NCBI GenBank assembly: GCA_903927955.1
Contig: CAIYOW010000054.1
Location: 1 to 47,302, forward strand
Source: an uncultured Methylococcaceae bacterium
GTDB lineage: Bacteria > Pseudomonadota > Gammaproteobacteria > Methylococcales > Methylomonadaceae
DNA length: 47,302 nt
Direction: 5' to 3'
The notes beneath the pieces were generated by a model. It had not been told where the DNA came from. It did no database searches and was given only the letters and a program-made list of their open reading frames with translations. Shown here one piece after another: positions 6,633 to 20,293 of the stretch. Each line of letters begins with the position of its first letter. Position 1 is the first letter of the stretch. Both the position numbers and the translations under genes were made by a program.

Positions 6633-7841
6633 ATGGACAACTGGACACTGGTTATCAATGTTGGCAGCACGTCGGTAAAAACGGGATTATTTACCGCTGA
6701 CTTGGAGCTTAAGGCCGCGCTTAATGCCAGCCAGAACAGCACCGAATGGGCTATTGACGGGCAAGGCTTGGATGGCGGTGCGGTGACGGCAAGCCAGCCA
6801 CTGACCAGCCCCATAAGCACCTTAGTTGCTGGTTTGCTGCACAATTGGCGTTGCTTGTTGCAGTCAGCGGGGATTACATTGACCGCCATTGGGCATCGGG
6901 TGGTGCATGGCGGCCCCGATTTTCAAACCCTGACCCCTATCACGCCGCGTTTTTTGGAATGCTTGGGCAAGCTCGATGCTTATGCCCCTTTGCATAACCC
7001 TGCCAATCGGTTAGGCATCAGCTTGGCGGGCGAAATATTTCCTGCAACCGCCCAATTTGCGCTATTCGATACGGCATTTCACCGTTCTATCCCAGAACTG
7101 GCCAGCCGCTACGCCATACCGCCGCAATTATGCGAAAATGTCCAATTTCATCGCTTTGGTTTTCATGGCATTTCTTGCCAGCATAGTTTAAGCCGTGCGG
7201 CAACCGTGCTGGGCCGTGATGAGCAGGCACTTAATTTAATCATTTTGCACTTGGGCGGCGGTGCCAGCATCACTGCCGTTAGTGCGGGTAAGAGCATTGA
7301 CACCTCAATGGGCTTTTCGCCATTGGAAGGCTTGATTATGGCAAGCCGTAGCGGCGATTTGGATCCTGCCATTATCCTGACCTTGCAGCAGCAGGGGTGG
7401 TCTGCGCAACAACTGGACAATCTGCTAAACCACCAAAGCGGCTTACAGGGTCTGTGTGGCGCAACCGATATGCGCACTATCATTAACAATGCGGCTGGAG
7501 GTGATGCTAAGGCAAAACTGGCCATTGACATGTTTTGTTACCGCATAAAAAAATATATTGGCGCATACTACGCGGTGTTAGGCAAACCCCACGCGCTGGT
7601 TTTTACCGGAGGCATCGGCGAACATGCCCCAGTCATCAGGGCAAACATTATTGACGGGCTGGAATCCTTGGGTTTTTTCTTGGATGCCCATGCCAACCAA
7701 ACCTGCCAAAACAACAGCGATATTAGCCAGCCCACTGGCGATATACGGATACTGGTGGTCCATGCCGAAGAAGAGCGTGAGATTGCCAGACAAATCAATA
7801 ATTTTCAAGCGGCAACACTAACCAAGCAAGCAAGAGGATGA
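6633..7841 (+). CDS. ackA: Acetate kinase
   Basis: 402 residues, the normal AckA length. It interconverts acetyl-phosphate plus ADP with acetate plus ATP in the cytosol. Family landmarks are the N-terminal phosphate loop INVGSTSVK (8-16), GHRVVHGG with the catalytic Arg (87-94), FDTAFH with the catalytic Asp (145-150), HRFGFHG (173-179), HLGGGAS (206-212) and TGGIGEHA near the C terminus. It lies 4 nt before xfp, so acetyl-phosphate made by phosphoketolase is cashed in for ATP. The ribosome-binding site is weak. It could accept propionyl-phosphate too, as AckA enzymes often do. Confidence 0.95.
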   Translation: MDNWTLVINVGSTSVKTGLFTADLELKAALNASQNSTEWAIDGQGLDGGAVTASQPLTSPISTLVAGLLHNWRCLLQSAGITLTAIGHRVVHGGPDFQTLTPITPRFLECLGKLDAYAPLHNPANRLGISLAGEIFPATAQFALFDTAFHRSIPELASRYAIPPQLCENVQFHRFGFHGISCQHSLSRAATVLGRDEQALNLIILHLGGGASITAVSAGKSIDTSMGFSPLEGLIMASRSGDLDPAIILTLQQQGWSAQQLDNLLNHQSGLQGLCGATDMRTIINNAAGGDAKAKLAIDMFCYRIKKYIGAYYAVLGKPHALVFTGGIGEHAPVIRANIIDGLESLGFFLDAHANQTCQNNSDISQPTGDIRILVVHAEEEREIARQINNFQAATLTKQARG

Positions 7842-7845
7842 ACTA

Positions 7846-10227
7846 ATGGAAAACATACTAACGGCTGAATTGCTGGAAACGATGGATGCCTATTGGCGGG
7901 CCGCCAATTACCTGTCTGTCGGGCAAATTTATCTGCTCAACAACCCCCTACTAAAAGAACCCTTGTCCTTAAAGGACATCAAACCGCGTCTACTGGGACA
8001 TTGGGGCACCACACCGGGCCTTAACTTTATCAACGTACATGTTAACCGCTTGATAAAAGCCCATGATCTGAACATGATCTTTATCTGCGGGCCAGGCCAC
8101 GGTGGCCCGGCAATGGTGGCAAATGCCTGGCTTGAAGGCACTTACAGCGAATACTACCCGAATGTGCCGCAAGACCTAGAGGGCATGCAAGCCCTATTCA
8201 AACAATTTTCTTTCCCGGGCGGTATCCCTAGCCATGTGGCACCGGAAACACCGGGTTCTATCCATGAAGGCGGTGAATTGGGCTACGCGCTATCCCATGC
8301 TTACGGCGCGGTGTTCGACAACCCTGATTTAATCGCCTGTTGTGTGGTGGGCGATGGCGAAGCGGAAACTGGGCCCATGGCTGCCGCTTGGCATTCCAAC
8401 AAATTCCTGAACCCCGCCACGGATGGCGCGGTGTTGCCGATATTGCACCTGAATGGCTATAAGATTGCCGGCCCTACCCTGCTCAGCCGGATTGATGAAG
8501 ATGAGCTGATTAAGCTGTTTGAAGGCTATGGCTACCGCCCTTATTTGGTGGAAGGCAGCGATCCGGAAATTGTCCATCCGCGCATGGCCAGTGTATTGCA
8601 CCAATGCTTTGAAGAAATTAAAGCCATCCAGCACGATGCCCGTCATGGGGAAATAAACGAAAGACCCACTTGGCCTATGGTGATTTTACGGACACCCAAG
8701 GGCTGGACTGGTCCCGCCGTGGTCGATGGCAAAAAAACCGAAGGCTCTTGGCGTTCGCACCAAGTGCCGTTGGCAAATATGGCTGACCACCCCGAACACG
8801 TCACTCTGTTGGAAAACTGGCTGAAAAGCTATCGCCCTGAAGAGCTGTTTGACGAATCCGGCAAGCCAATTGCCAAACTACTGGACTTGGTGCCGCATGG
8901 ACACCGACGCATGAGTGACAATCCGCACACTAATGGCGGCCTGTTGCTACGCGACTTGCGCTTACCGGATTTCCGCGATTATGCCGTTGCCGTTGCCAGC
9001 CCCGGTGCAGTAGATGAAGAAGCCACGCGCATCATGGGGCGGTTTTTGCGTGATGTTATGCGCCAAAATATGGAACAAGGCAATTTTAGGGTGTTCGGCC
9101 CTGATGAAACCGCTTCCAACCGTTGGGACGCGCTGTTTGAAGTGACCAACCGCACCTGGATGGAAACCATTTATGCCGATGACACCAGCCTGGCACAAGA
9201 TGGCCGCGTCATGGAAATATTAAGCGAACACACCTGCCAAGGTTGGCTGGAAGGATATCTGCTTACCGGACGGCATGGCTTTTTCTCATGTTATGAAGCG
9301 TTTATCCATATTGTCGATTCCATGTTCAACCAACATGCCAAATGGTTGAAAACCTGTAACCACATTCCTTGGCGCCGACCAGTGGCATCGTTAAATTACC
9401 TGCTCACCTCACACGTCTGGCGACAGGACCACAATGGTTTTTCGCACCAAGACCCCGGTTTTATTGACCATGTGGTCAACAAAAAAGCCGAAGTTATCCG
9501 CGTGTTCTTGCCACCCGATGCCAACACCTTATTATCAGTGACCGACCATGTGCTGCGTAGCCGCAACTATGTCAATGTCATTGTCGCCGGTAAGCAACCC
9601 GCCCCACAATGGCTAAGCATGGATGCCGCCGTTAAGCATTGCGAAGCGGGCATCAGTGTTTGGGATTGGGCCAGCAATGACTGCGGTGAAGAACCCGATG
9701 CGGTAATGGCCTGTGCCGGTGATGTGCCGACCTTAGAAACGCTGGCGGCGGTGGATTGGTTGCGCCAAGCCGTGCCGGAGCTGAAAATCCGTGTCATCAA
9801 TGTCGTAAACCTGATGAAACTGCAACCGCCCCACGAACACCCCAATGGCTTGCCGGATGCCGATTTTGATGACTTGTTCACCCGCGACAAGCCGGTTATC
9901 TTCGCCTATCATGGCTATCCTTGGCTTATCCATCGCCTGACTTACCGCCGTAATAACCACGCCAACCTGCATGTGCGTGGTTACAAAGAAGAAGGCACCA
10001 CCTCCACGCCTTTTGATATGGTGGTGATGAATGAACTGGACCGTTTCCATTTGGCAATGGATGTGATTGACCGGCTACCCGCTTTGCAGCATAAGGCTGT
10101 TTATCTGAAACAGACCTTGCGTAATAAGTTGGTGGACCACAATCATTACATCCGCCAATATGGTGAAGATATGCCAGAAATCCAGAATTGGCGCTGGCCT
10201 GTGGAGGCGACAAAGCCCATTGGTTAA
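7846..10227 (+). CDS. xfp: Phosphoketolase (xylulose-5-P/fructose-6-P)
   Basis: 793 residues, typical for the family. It is a thiamine-diphosphate enzyme that splits xylulose 5-phosphate, or fructose 6-phosphate, with phosphate to acetyl-phosphate and glyceraldehyde 3-phosphate or erythrose 4-phosphate. Visible motifs are [35 protein letters not shown] and [11 protein letters not shown] with WHSNKFLNP (ThDP/Mg binding). [19 protein letters not shown] in the pyrimidine domain carries the catalytic-region residues, and [11 protein letters not shown] follows. AGAGGA 7 nt before the ATG supports the start. With ackA it forms an operon closed by a terminator at 10239. In RuMP-cycle methanotrophs this route yields C2 units without loss of CO2. 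Confidence 0.95.
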   Translation: MENILTAELLETMDAYWRAANYLSVGQIYLLNNPLLKEPLSLKDIKPRLLGHWGTTPGLNFINVHVNRLIKAHDLNMIFICGPGHGGPAMVANAWLEGTYSEYYPNVPQDLEGMQALFKQFSFPGGIPSHVAPETPGSIHEGGELGYALSHAYGAVFDNPDLIACCVVGDGEAETGPMAAAWHSNKFLNPATDGAVLPILHLNGYKIAGPTLLSRIDEDELIKLFEGYGYRPYLVEGSDPEIVHPRMASVLHQCFEEIKAIQHDARHGEINERPTWPMVILRTPKGWTGPAVVDGKKTEGSWRSHQVPLANMADHPEHVTLLENWLKSYRPEELFDESGKPIAKLLDLVPHGHRRMSDNPHTNGGLLLRDLRLPDFRDYAVAVASPGAVDEEATRIMGRFLRDVMRQNMEQGNFRVFGPDETASNRWDALFEVTNRTWMETIYADDTSLAQDGRVMEILSEHTCQGWLEGYLLTGRHGFFSCYEAFIHIVDSMFNQHAKWLKTCNHIPWRRPVASLNYLLTSHVWRQDHNGFSHQDPGFIDHVVNKKAEVIRVFLPPDANTLLSVTDHVLRSRNYVNVIVAGKQPAPQWLSMDAAVKHCEAGISVWDWASNDCGEEPDAVMACAGDVPTLETLAAVDWLRQAVPELKIRVINVVNLMKLQPPHEHPNGLPDADFDDLFTRDKPVIFAYHGYPWLIHRLTYRRNNHANLHVRGYKEEGTTSTPFDMVVMNELDRFHLAMDVIDRLPALQHKAVYLKQTLRNKLVDHNHYIRQYGEDMPEIQNWRWPVEATKPIG

Positions 10228-10238
10228 CTGTTGATGTG

Positions 10239-10274
10239 AAAAGCCCCGGTTGTTTTGGCAACCGGGGCTTTTTT
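10239..10274 (+). terminator. Rho-independent terminator of ackA-xfp
   Basis: AAAAGCCCCGGTTG (10239-10252) pairs perfectly with CAACCGGGGCTTTT (10259-10272) across a 6-nt loop, ending in a run of six T. It lies 11 nt after the xfp stop. The A-run on the other side means it could also stop minus-strand transcripts coming from ppsA. Confidence 0.93.
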
Positions 10275-10303
10275 GTTTGCGATAGGCTTGGCTGAGCCTC
10301 GGC

Positions 10304-10549
10304 TTATGCCGGAAAATACGCTCGAAGGATTAATGCCAAGATTCCACCCACCAGCAATCCCATCATCCATTTCAACAAACTTAGTTCACCCATCAGGCGC
10401 GTATCGATGCGGTCAATGTTAATGATGTCTGTTTTGGTGGCAAGTTGGGATTCTAGCGTTTCTGCAAAGACACCTTGTAAGGCTTCTGCTTCTGCTTCTG
10501 CTTCCGCTTCCGCTTTGGCTTGAAGGTCAGATGCCAGCGGCTTTAAGTT
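10304..10549 (-). pseudogene. 5'-truncated DUF1640 (CCDC90-like) coiled-coil membrane protein remnant
   Basis: On the minus strand, 81 codons end in TAA. The pattern is the C-terminal half of a DUF1640 protein: a coiled coil (LATKTDIINIDRIDTRLMGE) followed by one C-terminal membrane helix (LKWMMGLLVGGILALILRAYFPA). There is an AE-repeat (five copies) before the coil. No ATG, GTG or TTG lies upstream of the coiled coil in this frame. The frame is bounded directly by the TGA stop of ppsA, with which it is in phase. It is therefore either a headless remnant or a segment reachable only by read-through of ppsA. Confidence 0.65.
10482..10511. repeat. Hexanucleotide tandem repeat (5 units) in the DUF1640 remnant
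   Basis: GCTTCT x3 and GCTTCC x2 on the plus strand encode the Glu-Ala repeat on the minus strand. Such tracts are prone to slippage but here change length in whole codons. Confidence 0.7.
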
Positions 10550-12955
10550 TCAAGCCAAACCCTGCTCAGTATCCAACACCAATTGAGTGGTTTGCAGCAC
10601 AGTGTCAGGATTCAAGCTCATCGAATCAATACCGCAACTGACCAAAAATTGTGCCATTTCTGGGTAGTCGGAAGGAGCTTGTCCGCACAGGCCACAGTGG
10701 CGATGGTTGCGATGCGCACCGGTTATCGCCAGCCGTATCATTTCCTTGACCCCCGCATCCCGTTCGTCAAAACTTTCGGCAACAATCGCCGAATCGCGGT
10801 CTACGCCCAAGGTCAATTGGGTCAGGTCGTTGGAGCCGATGGAAAAGCCGTCAAAATGTTCAGAAAATGCGTCAATTTGAATGACATTGTTAGGTATTTC
10901 GCACATGACGTAAATTTCTAAGCCATTTTCGCCGCGCTTAAGCCCGAGTTCTGCCATATAGTCCAGCACCCGCTTGGCTTCGTCGATACGACGGCAGAAC
11001 GGTATCATTAAAATCACATTGGTTAGCCCCATATCTTGCCGTACCCGCTTCATGGCGGCACATTCCAGTGCAAAACCTTCGGCGTAAGCGGGGTGGGTGT
11101 AACGGGATGCACCACGGAAGCCGATCATGGGGTTTTCTTCAGAAAACTCGAACCATTGCCCGCCCAACAACGTGGCGTATTCGTTGCTTTTAAAGTCGGA
11201 CATGCGCACCACCACCGGTTTGGGATAAAACGCGGCGGCAATAGTGCCGACCCCTTCGGACAGCCGTTCAATGAAAAAATCGCTTGCCGTGGCATGGTTG
11301 CGGGTCAGTTGGGTCAGTTGTTCCAGTTCGTCGGCATCTTGTACCCGTTCAGGATGCAACAAGGCCATCGGGTGCGCCTTGATGTATTCGGTGATAATAA
11401 ATTCCATACGCGCCAAACCCACACCGTCATTGGGCAAGAAGCTGGTCTTAAAGGCCAGTTCAGGGTTGCCCATATTCAGCATAATCTTGGTTTTGGGGCG
11501 TTTTAGGGCGGACAGGTCGGTGCTTAGAATGGCAAAATCCAGTAGGCCATCATAAACTTTGCCGTTGTCGCCTTCGGCACAGGACACCGTTACCAGCGAT
11601 TGGTCTTTAATGGTGGTGGTGGCGTTGTCGCAACCAATCACGGCGGGTACACCCAGTTCACGGGAAATGATTGCAGCGTGGCACGTCCGGCCGCCACGGT
11701 TGGTGACGATAGCCGAAGCTATTTTCATGATCGGTTCCCAGTCCGGCGTGGTCATATCGGCCACCAACACATCGCCCGGCTTAAAACTGTCCAGTTGCCC
11801 GACATGGTCAATAATGCGCGCCCTGCCCTGTGCAATTTTGCTGCCCACGGCATGACCGGTGACAATGGCCTTGCCCTTTTCTTTAAGTTGATATTGCTCC
11901 AGCATCATGCCGTTGAGTTGTGACACCACCGTTTCTGGACGGGCTTGTACTATGTACAGCTTGCCATCCAGGCCATCTTTGGCCCATTCCATGTCCATCG
12001 GCTTGGCGTGTCCGGCTTTGTCGCTGTAATGTTGCTCGATTTTTAGGGCATAATCGGCAAGGGTCAGCACGTCGTTGTCATTCAGGCAGAAACGTTGCCG
12101 TTCTTCTTCGGAAGTGACAATATTGCGGGTCGGTTCGCGGGTACGCCCGTCGCTGTAAACCATTTTTATTTTTTTGGCACCCAGGCTGCGTTTTAACACC
12201 GCACGGTGTCCTTGGCTGAAAGTGGGCTTATGGACGTAAAATTCATCAGGATCAACCGCCCCTTGCACGACATTTTCGCCCAAGCCATAAGCGCCGGTGA
12301 TAAACACCACATCACTAAAGCCGGATTCGGTATCTAACGAGAACATCACGCCGCTGGCATCCAAATCGGAACGCACCATTTTCATGATGCCGATGGATAA
12401 GGCCAGTTTGAAATGGTCAAAACCTTGGTCAATGCGGTAATGGATGGCGCGGTCGGTGAACAAGCTGGCAAAGCAGCGTTTACAGGCTTCCAACAGGGCT
12501 TGTTTGCCGCGTATGTTCAAATAAGTGTCTTGTTGTCCGGCAAAGCTGGCGGTGGGCAGGTCTTCGGCAGTGGCGGAACTACGCACGGCAACACTCAGGC
12601 TGTCGCCGTATTGGCTTTGCAGTTGCGTGTAAGCCGCCAAAATCTGTTGCACCAAATCTTCCGGCAAAGGGGCTGCGTAGATAATTTCCCGTGCTTTTAG
12701 GGCGCGTTTGGCAAGGTCGTTGACATCGTCGGGGTTTAAGCCATCCAAGGCTTGGTGTAAAGCTGTCCAGCCATCGGCTTGGTCGAGCAAGTAACGGTAA
12801 GCTTCGGCAGTAATGGCAAAACCGTTGGGGATGAGGATGCCTTGCGGGGTGAGTGCTTGGTACATTTCCCCTAATGAGGCGTTTTTGCCGCCCACCAAGG
12901 GGATATCATCTATGCTTAGCTCATTGAACCAGCGGATGTAATTGTTATTGTTCAT
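10550..12955 (-). CDS. ppsA: Phosphoenolpyruvate synthase (pyruvate, water dikinase)
   Basis: 801 residues from ATG 12955. It is preceded by AGGAG on the coding strand (12963-12967, 7-nt spacing), which is better than an upstream in-frame ATG at 12982. The enzyme makes PEP from pyruvate and ATP. Domains in order: ATP-binding domain opening with VGGKNASLGEMYQ and VRSSATAEDLPTASFAGQQDT; phosphohistidine domain with TNRGGRTCHAAIISRELGVP (catalytic His); and PEP/pyruvate-binding barrel with MCEIPNNV, SIGSNDLTQLTLG and the CGLCGQAPSDYPE motif. It is the last gene of the nifJ operon, 67 nt after the DHOD-like gene. Pyruvate from NifJ would be its substrate. Confidence 0.95.
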   Translation of the reverse strand: MNNNNYIRWFNELSIDDIPLVGGKNASLGEMYQALTPQGILIPNGFAITAEAYRYLLDQADGWTALHQALDGLNPDDVNDLAKRALKAREIIYAAPLPEDLVQQILAAYTQLQSQYGDSLSVAVRSSATAEDLPTASFAGQQDTYLNIRGKQALLEACKRCFASLFTDRAIHYRIDQGFDHFKLALSIGIMKMVRSDLDASGVMFSLDTESGFSDVVFITGAYGLGENVVQGAVDPDEFYVHKPTFSQGHRAVLKRSLGAKKIKMVYSDGRTREPTRNIVTSEEERQRFCLNDNDVLTLADYALKIEQHYSDKAGHAKPMDMEWAKDGLDGKLYIVQARPETVVSQLNGMMLEQYQLKEKGKAIVTGHAVGSKIAQGRARIIDHVGQLDSFKPGDVLVADMTTPDWEPIMKIASAIVTNRGGRTCHAAIISRELGVPAVIGCDNATTTIKDQSLVTVSCAEGDNGKVYDGLLDFAILSTDLSALKRPKTKIMLNMGNPELAFKTSFLPNDGVGLARMEFIITEYIKAHPMALLHPERVQDADELEQLTQLTRNHATASDFFIERLSEGVGTIAAAFYPKPVVVRMSDFKSNEYATLLGGQWFEFSEENPMIGFRGASRYTHPAYAEGFALECAAMKRVRQDMGLTNVILMIPFCRRIDEAKRVLDYMAELGLKRGENGLEIYVMCEIPNNVIQIDAFSEHFDGFSIGSNDLTQLTLGVDRDSAIVAESFDERDAGVKEMIRLAITGAHRNHRHCGLCGQAPSDYPEMAQFLVSCGIDSMSLNPDTVLQTTQLVLDTEQGLA

Positions 12956-13022
12956 TTTGGCTCTCCTGTTTTTGTGGGCCATGCCTATTGTTTTGATTGC
13001 CTTATTATTGATTTACTTGGGT

Positions 13023-14028
13023 TTATCTTAAAACGCCGGGTGGGCAGGAATAATTGTCCAATACTTGGATATAGTTCGCCCGCTCGTAGGCGCTGGGGTC
13101 AATGGCGTGTTGTTGGCTAACGCTACCTTTCAGTTGGCTGACGGATTGGTAGCCATGTTCGTCCAGCCAGTGTTGCATAGCCGCCAACAAGCCAGTGATA
13201 TGCTCCGGCCCATGTGCCAGTAGTACGCTGCACAGTTGCACGGCATCAGCCCCGGCCAGCAGTGCTTTCAATATGTCCGGCATGGTATGGAAACCGCCGG
13301 TGACCGCCAACGACACGTTGACCCGACCGTGCATTAAGGCTGTCCAACGGATACGCAATAAGGCTTCGGCAGGTGTGGACAGTTCCAATTTTGGCACTAC
13401 TTGCAGGGTGTCCAGATCAATATCGGGTTGGTAAAAGCGGTTGAACAGCACTAGGCCATCTGCTCCGGCTTGCTCAAGCCGTTTGGCAAAATGTACGGGC
13501 GAGCTGAATTGTGCCGACAGTTTTACGGCAATCGGTAGGCGGATATGGCGTTTGAGTTCCTGCAAAATATCAATATAGCGGTTTTCCACGCTGTTGCTGT
13601 CTTCGTTGCTGTCCGTCGGCATGTAGTAGCTATTAAGCTCCAAGGCATCCGCACCAGCTTCTTGCAAGGCCCGGCCGTATTCCAGCCAGCCCCCCAGAGA
13701 AGTGCCGTTCAGGCTGGCGATAACGGGGATTTTCAGGCGGATTTTCAGTTTTTGCAGATGTTCCAAGTATTGTTCTTGGTAAGTTTGCAAGTTAGCAGGC
13801 AGCGGATGGAAAGAATCCGCCTCGCCGTGACCGATGGCTTGTTGGAAAAAAAACCGCGCATGATGTTGAGTTTCAGCAGTGATTTTTTCTTCGAACAGCG
13901 AATACATGACCAATGCGGATGCTCCGGCATCTTCCAGCCGTAAGGCACTGGCGAGGTCTTTGCTGAGCGGTGAGGCGGAAGGTACTAGCGGATTAGCCAG
14001 TGCTAAGCCGAGGTAGTGGGTGCTTAAA

Positions 14029-14036
<8 letters not shown>
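13023..14036 (-). CDS. Dihydroorotate dehydrogenase-like flavoprotein linked to nifJ
   Basis: 337 residues from ATG 14036. The ATG lies inside the last codons of nifJ (8-nt overlap), and a longer upstream frame is only nifJ shadow. It has an FMN-type TIM barrel of the DHOD class: LALANPLVPSASPLS at the N terminus, PVIASLNGTS, ADALELNSYYMPT, LPIAVKLSAQ, ADGLVLFNRFY, VTGGFHT and GADAVQLCSVLL. A DHOD-like gene fused or coupled to pyruvate:ferredoxin oxidoreductase is a recurring arrangement in bacteria. It is not the pyrimidine-pathway PyrD. It may pass electrons or act on a related substrate; its reaction is not established. Confidence 0.85.
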
Positions 14037-17664
<3,628 letters not shown>

Positions 17665-18038
17665 AACAAGACCTCTTGAATATGAGATTAAGCCAAAGCA
17701 ATTGTTATTATCTTAAACCTAATAGGGTCTTTGTCGAGGTTAATTTTATCTTGTTCAAGCACAGATCGACTGGACAATGGTGTCCATTAAATCGTGCCGC
17801 TGATTGCGCTCTATTCGTCGGTCGGCTAACGTTGAAAAATGCTCTAAAAACGGGGGGGCATAAGCTTTAAGCAAAAATGTCATTGCCATAACCCTATAGT
17901 GCATTATTTTTAAATATTTTTATGTGCGTTTGCCCTACAACGGCAACCGCTTTGCTTGCTGTAAATCAGCCCACCCTGCTGTTAATCAGGTATAATGCCA
18001 CGCAAAGCTACCCAATTAACGTATAGACCCGCTCACGC
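17665..18038. other. Divergent intergenic region between nifJ and mtdA
   Basis: 374 bp with no supportable gene. It must hold promoters for both the minus-strand nifJ operon and the plus-strand mtdA operon. It is AT-rich toward the middle (around 17900-17930). The only clear box is a TATAAT at 17991. Confidence 0.6.
17991..17996 (+). promoter_or_regulatory. -10 box candidate upstream of mtdA
   Basis: A perfect TATAAT lies 42 nt before the mtdA ATG. No good -35 match is visible at 16-18 nt spacing, so if it is used an activator may be needed. Confidence 0.4.
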
Positions 18039-18896
18039 ATGAAGAAACTGCTCTTCCAATTTGACACTGACTTGCATCCTTCTGTTTTTGACACGGTGGT
18101 TGGCTACGATGGTGGCGCCGATCATGTTATCGGCTACGGCGGTTTGACCCCGGACACGATCAAACCACTGGTTGAAGGCGCTATTTTTACCCGCCCCCCG
18201 AAAGACAAAAAAAACACCGCCATTTTCGTCGGTGGCAGTAATATGCTGGCCGGACAACAATTGTTTACTGCCGTGCAAAGCCATTTTTTCCCCGGCTTTC
18301 AGGTCTCGGTGATGCTTGACAGCAATGGCAGCAACACCACGGCGGCGGCGGCGGTTGCCAAGCTGGCCAGCAGCGGCGTTTTACAAGGCAAAAAGGCGGT
18401 TGTTTTGGCGGGCACTGGGCCGGTGGGACAACGCGCTGCGGTCATGTTGGCTTTGGAAGGTGCCCAAGTCACCATTACTGGCCGCAATCTTGCCAAAACA
18501 ACTGATGCCTGCGACCTTATGAAAGCCCGCTTTGGCGTTGATCTGACAGCGGTTGAGGCGTTTGACCATGCGGCCCGTGCCGAGGCGATTGCCGATGCCC
18601 ATATTGTTATTGCCGCTGGGGCTGCCGGTGTGGAATTATTGTCTGAACAGCACTGGCGCGACAATGCCACCTTGGAAATGATCGCCGATGCCAATGCCAC
18701 CCCGCCATTGGGGATAGGTGGCACGGATATGATGGACAAAGGCGTGGCACGGCACGGCACAATTATCTGGGGTGCGATTGGTTTTGGTGCGTTAAAACTC
18801 GCTTTGCATCGCGCTTGTGTCGCCAAACTGTTCGAGGACAATAAATTGGTGTTGGATGCTGAAAACATCTTCGCCCTTGCCAAGCTTATGGCTTAA
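18039..18896 (+). CDS. mtdA: NADP-dependent methylene-H4MPT/methylene-H4F dehydrogenase (MtdA type)
   Basis: 285 residues. It oxidises methylene-tetrahydromethanopterin or methylene-tetrahydrofolate to the methenyl form with NADP+. The N terminus KKLLFQFDTDLHPSVFDTVV with GYDGGADHVIGYGGLTPD is the MtdA signature and differs clearly from MtdB. FVGGSNMLAG, MLDSNGSNTTAAAA and the Rossmann segment VVLAGTGPVGQRAA (about 127-140) follow. PPLGIGGTD and HRACVAKLFE close the protein. It leads an operon with glycerate kinase (8-nt gap) and glyA, placing it in the C1-to-serine branch. Confidence in MtdA rather than MtdB is high from the N-terminal pattern. Confidence 0.93.
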   Translation: MKKLLFQFDTDLHPSVFDTVVGYDGGADHVIGYGGLTPDTIKPLVEGAIFTRPPKDKKNTAIFVGGSNMLAGQQLFTAVQSHFFPGFQVSVMLDSNGSNTTAAAAVAKLASSGVLQGKKAVVLAGTGPVGQRAAVMLALEGAQVTITGRNLAKTTDACDLMKARFGVDLTAVEAFDHAARAEAIADAHIVIAAGAAGVELLSEQHWRDNATLEMIADANATPPLGIGGTDMMDKGVARHGTIIWGAIGFGALKLALHRACVAKLFEDNKLVLDAENIFALAKLMA

Positions 18897-18904
18897 GCGG
18901 CTTG

Positions 18905-20269
18905 ATGCCCACCTCCAATCGGCTGGCAACCCGTGCCAACGCCCAACGCTTGTTCCAAGCGGGCATTGCCGCCGCCGATCCCTATCTGGCTGTCAAGCAC
19001 TGTCTGTCGGTATCAAGGCAAAGCTTAGAAATCTTGTTGGATGACGGTGTCCAAACACGCTACGGCGACTGGTCAAGTGTACACCTGATTGCTTTTGGCA
19101 AAGCCGCCTGTGCGATGGCAAAAGCGGCGCAAGAACTGTTGCCCGCGCATTTGTTAGCCAGCAAAGGGCTGGTTGTCACTAATTATGATAATGTAAGCCC
19201 GATAGACACTATTGATGTATTGGGGGCGGGGCATCCGTTTCCCGATGCCAACGGTCTGCTAGCTGCACAACGCATTGCCGAACAAGCCCGACGGGCACCA
19301 GCAAACGATTTGGTGCTGGTGCTGGTCAGTGGCGGCGGTTCGGCACTTATCCCCTGCCCTGTTGCTGGCATCAGTTTACAAGATAAGATAGACACCACCG
19401 GGCTATTGCTGGCCTCAGGGGCAACTATTAATGAAATCAATTGTGTACGCAAGCATTTGTCACAACTGAAAGGCGGCGGTCTGGCTCGTTTGATTGCCCC
19501 GGCGGATTGCCACGCGCTGATTTTATCGGATGTGCTGGGTGACGATTTGAGTGCCATTGCCAGCGGCCCCACCGTACCAGATAGCAGCACTTACGCCGAT
19601 GCCGTGGCACTGCTAACCAACAAGAAACTCTGGCAGCGGTTGCCCTTAACCGTGCAAAAGCATTTACAGCAAGGTGCAGAGGGTCGTCTGGACGAAACAC
19701 CTAAACCTAATAACCCGTTGTTCAATACTACCGGCCATACCTTGATTGGCAGTAATGGCATTAGCCTGAAAGCCGTGCATCAAGCAGCCTTGGCACTGGG
19801 CTATGAGTGCCTGATTTATAGCGAACAATTGACCGGTATTGCTTCTGAACAGGCCCGGCAACTGGCGAAAACTGCCAAAGATATGCTGACCAACGGCCTA
19901 ACCCGCCCCACCGCCGTGCTTGCCGGTGGCGAAACCACTGTTATGCTGACAGGCAATGGCAAGGGGGGGCGCAATCAGGAAATGGCTTTGGCCTTTGCCA
20001 TAGCCGCCAGAGAGTGCGGGCTAAACAGCCCGTGGGTTTTTCTGAGCGGCGGCACTGACGGGCGCGATGGCCCGACCGATGCGGCGGGTGGCTTGGTCGA
20101 TAACGGCACATTGCAACGCATGGTGGCAAGCGGCATTGACCCCCAAGCTGCCTTGGACAACAACGATTCTTATACGGCGCTTAAACATTCGCAAGACCTG
20201 TTGACGACCGGTGCCACCGGCACTAATGTCGCTGACTTGCAAATTTTATTGCTCCATCCCCATTCTTAA
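18905..20269 (+). CDS. gckA: Glycerate 2-kinase (MOFRL family)
   Basis: 454 residues from ATG 18905; a TTG directly before it is in frame but less likely. It phosphorylates D-glycerate to 2-phosphoglycerate, the kinase step of the serine cycle. Family motifs are HLIAFGKAACAMAKAA, GAGHPFPDANG, LVSGGGSALIPCP, INCVRKHLSQLKGGGLA and SDVLGDDLSAIASGPTVPD. The C-terminal MOFRL domain has GGETTVMLTGNGKGGRNQEM and LSGGTDGRDGPTDAAGG. It sits between mtdA (8 nt) and glyA (24 nt). The related TtuD/GarK roles in hydroxypyruvate or tartrate metabolism are less likely in this context. Confidence 0.93.
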   Translation: MPTSNRLATRANAQRLFQAGIAAADPYLAVKHCLSVSRQSLEILLDDGVQTRYGDWSSVHLIAFGKAACAMAKAAQELLPAHLLASKGLVVTNYDNVSPIDTIDVLGAGHPFPDANGLLAAQRIAEQARRAPANDLVLVLVSGGGSALIPCPVAGISLQDKIDTTGLLLASGATINEINCVRKHLSQLKGGGLARLIAPADCHALILSDVLGDDLSAIASGPTVPDSSTYADAVALLTNKKLWQRLPLTVQKHLQQGAEGRLDETPKPNNPLFNTTGHTLIGSNGISLKAVHQAALALGYECLIYSEQLTGIASEQARQLAKTAKDMLTNGLTRPTAVLAGGETTVMLTGNGKGGRNQEMALAFAIAARECGLNSPWVFLSGGTDGRDGPTDAAGGLVDNGTLQRMVASGIDPQAALDNNDSYTALKHSQDLLTTGATGTNVADLQILLLHPHS

Positions 20270-20293
20270 CACTTTCCCCTTCAGGAGAACACC

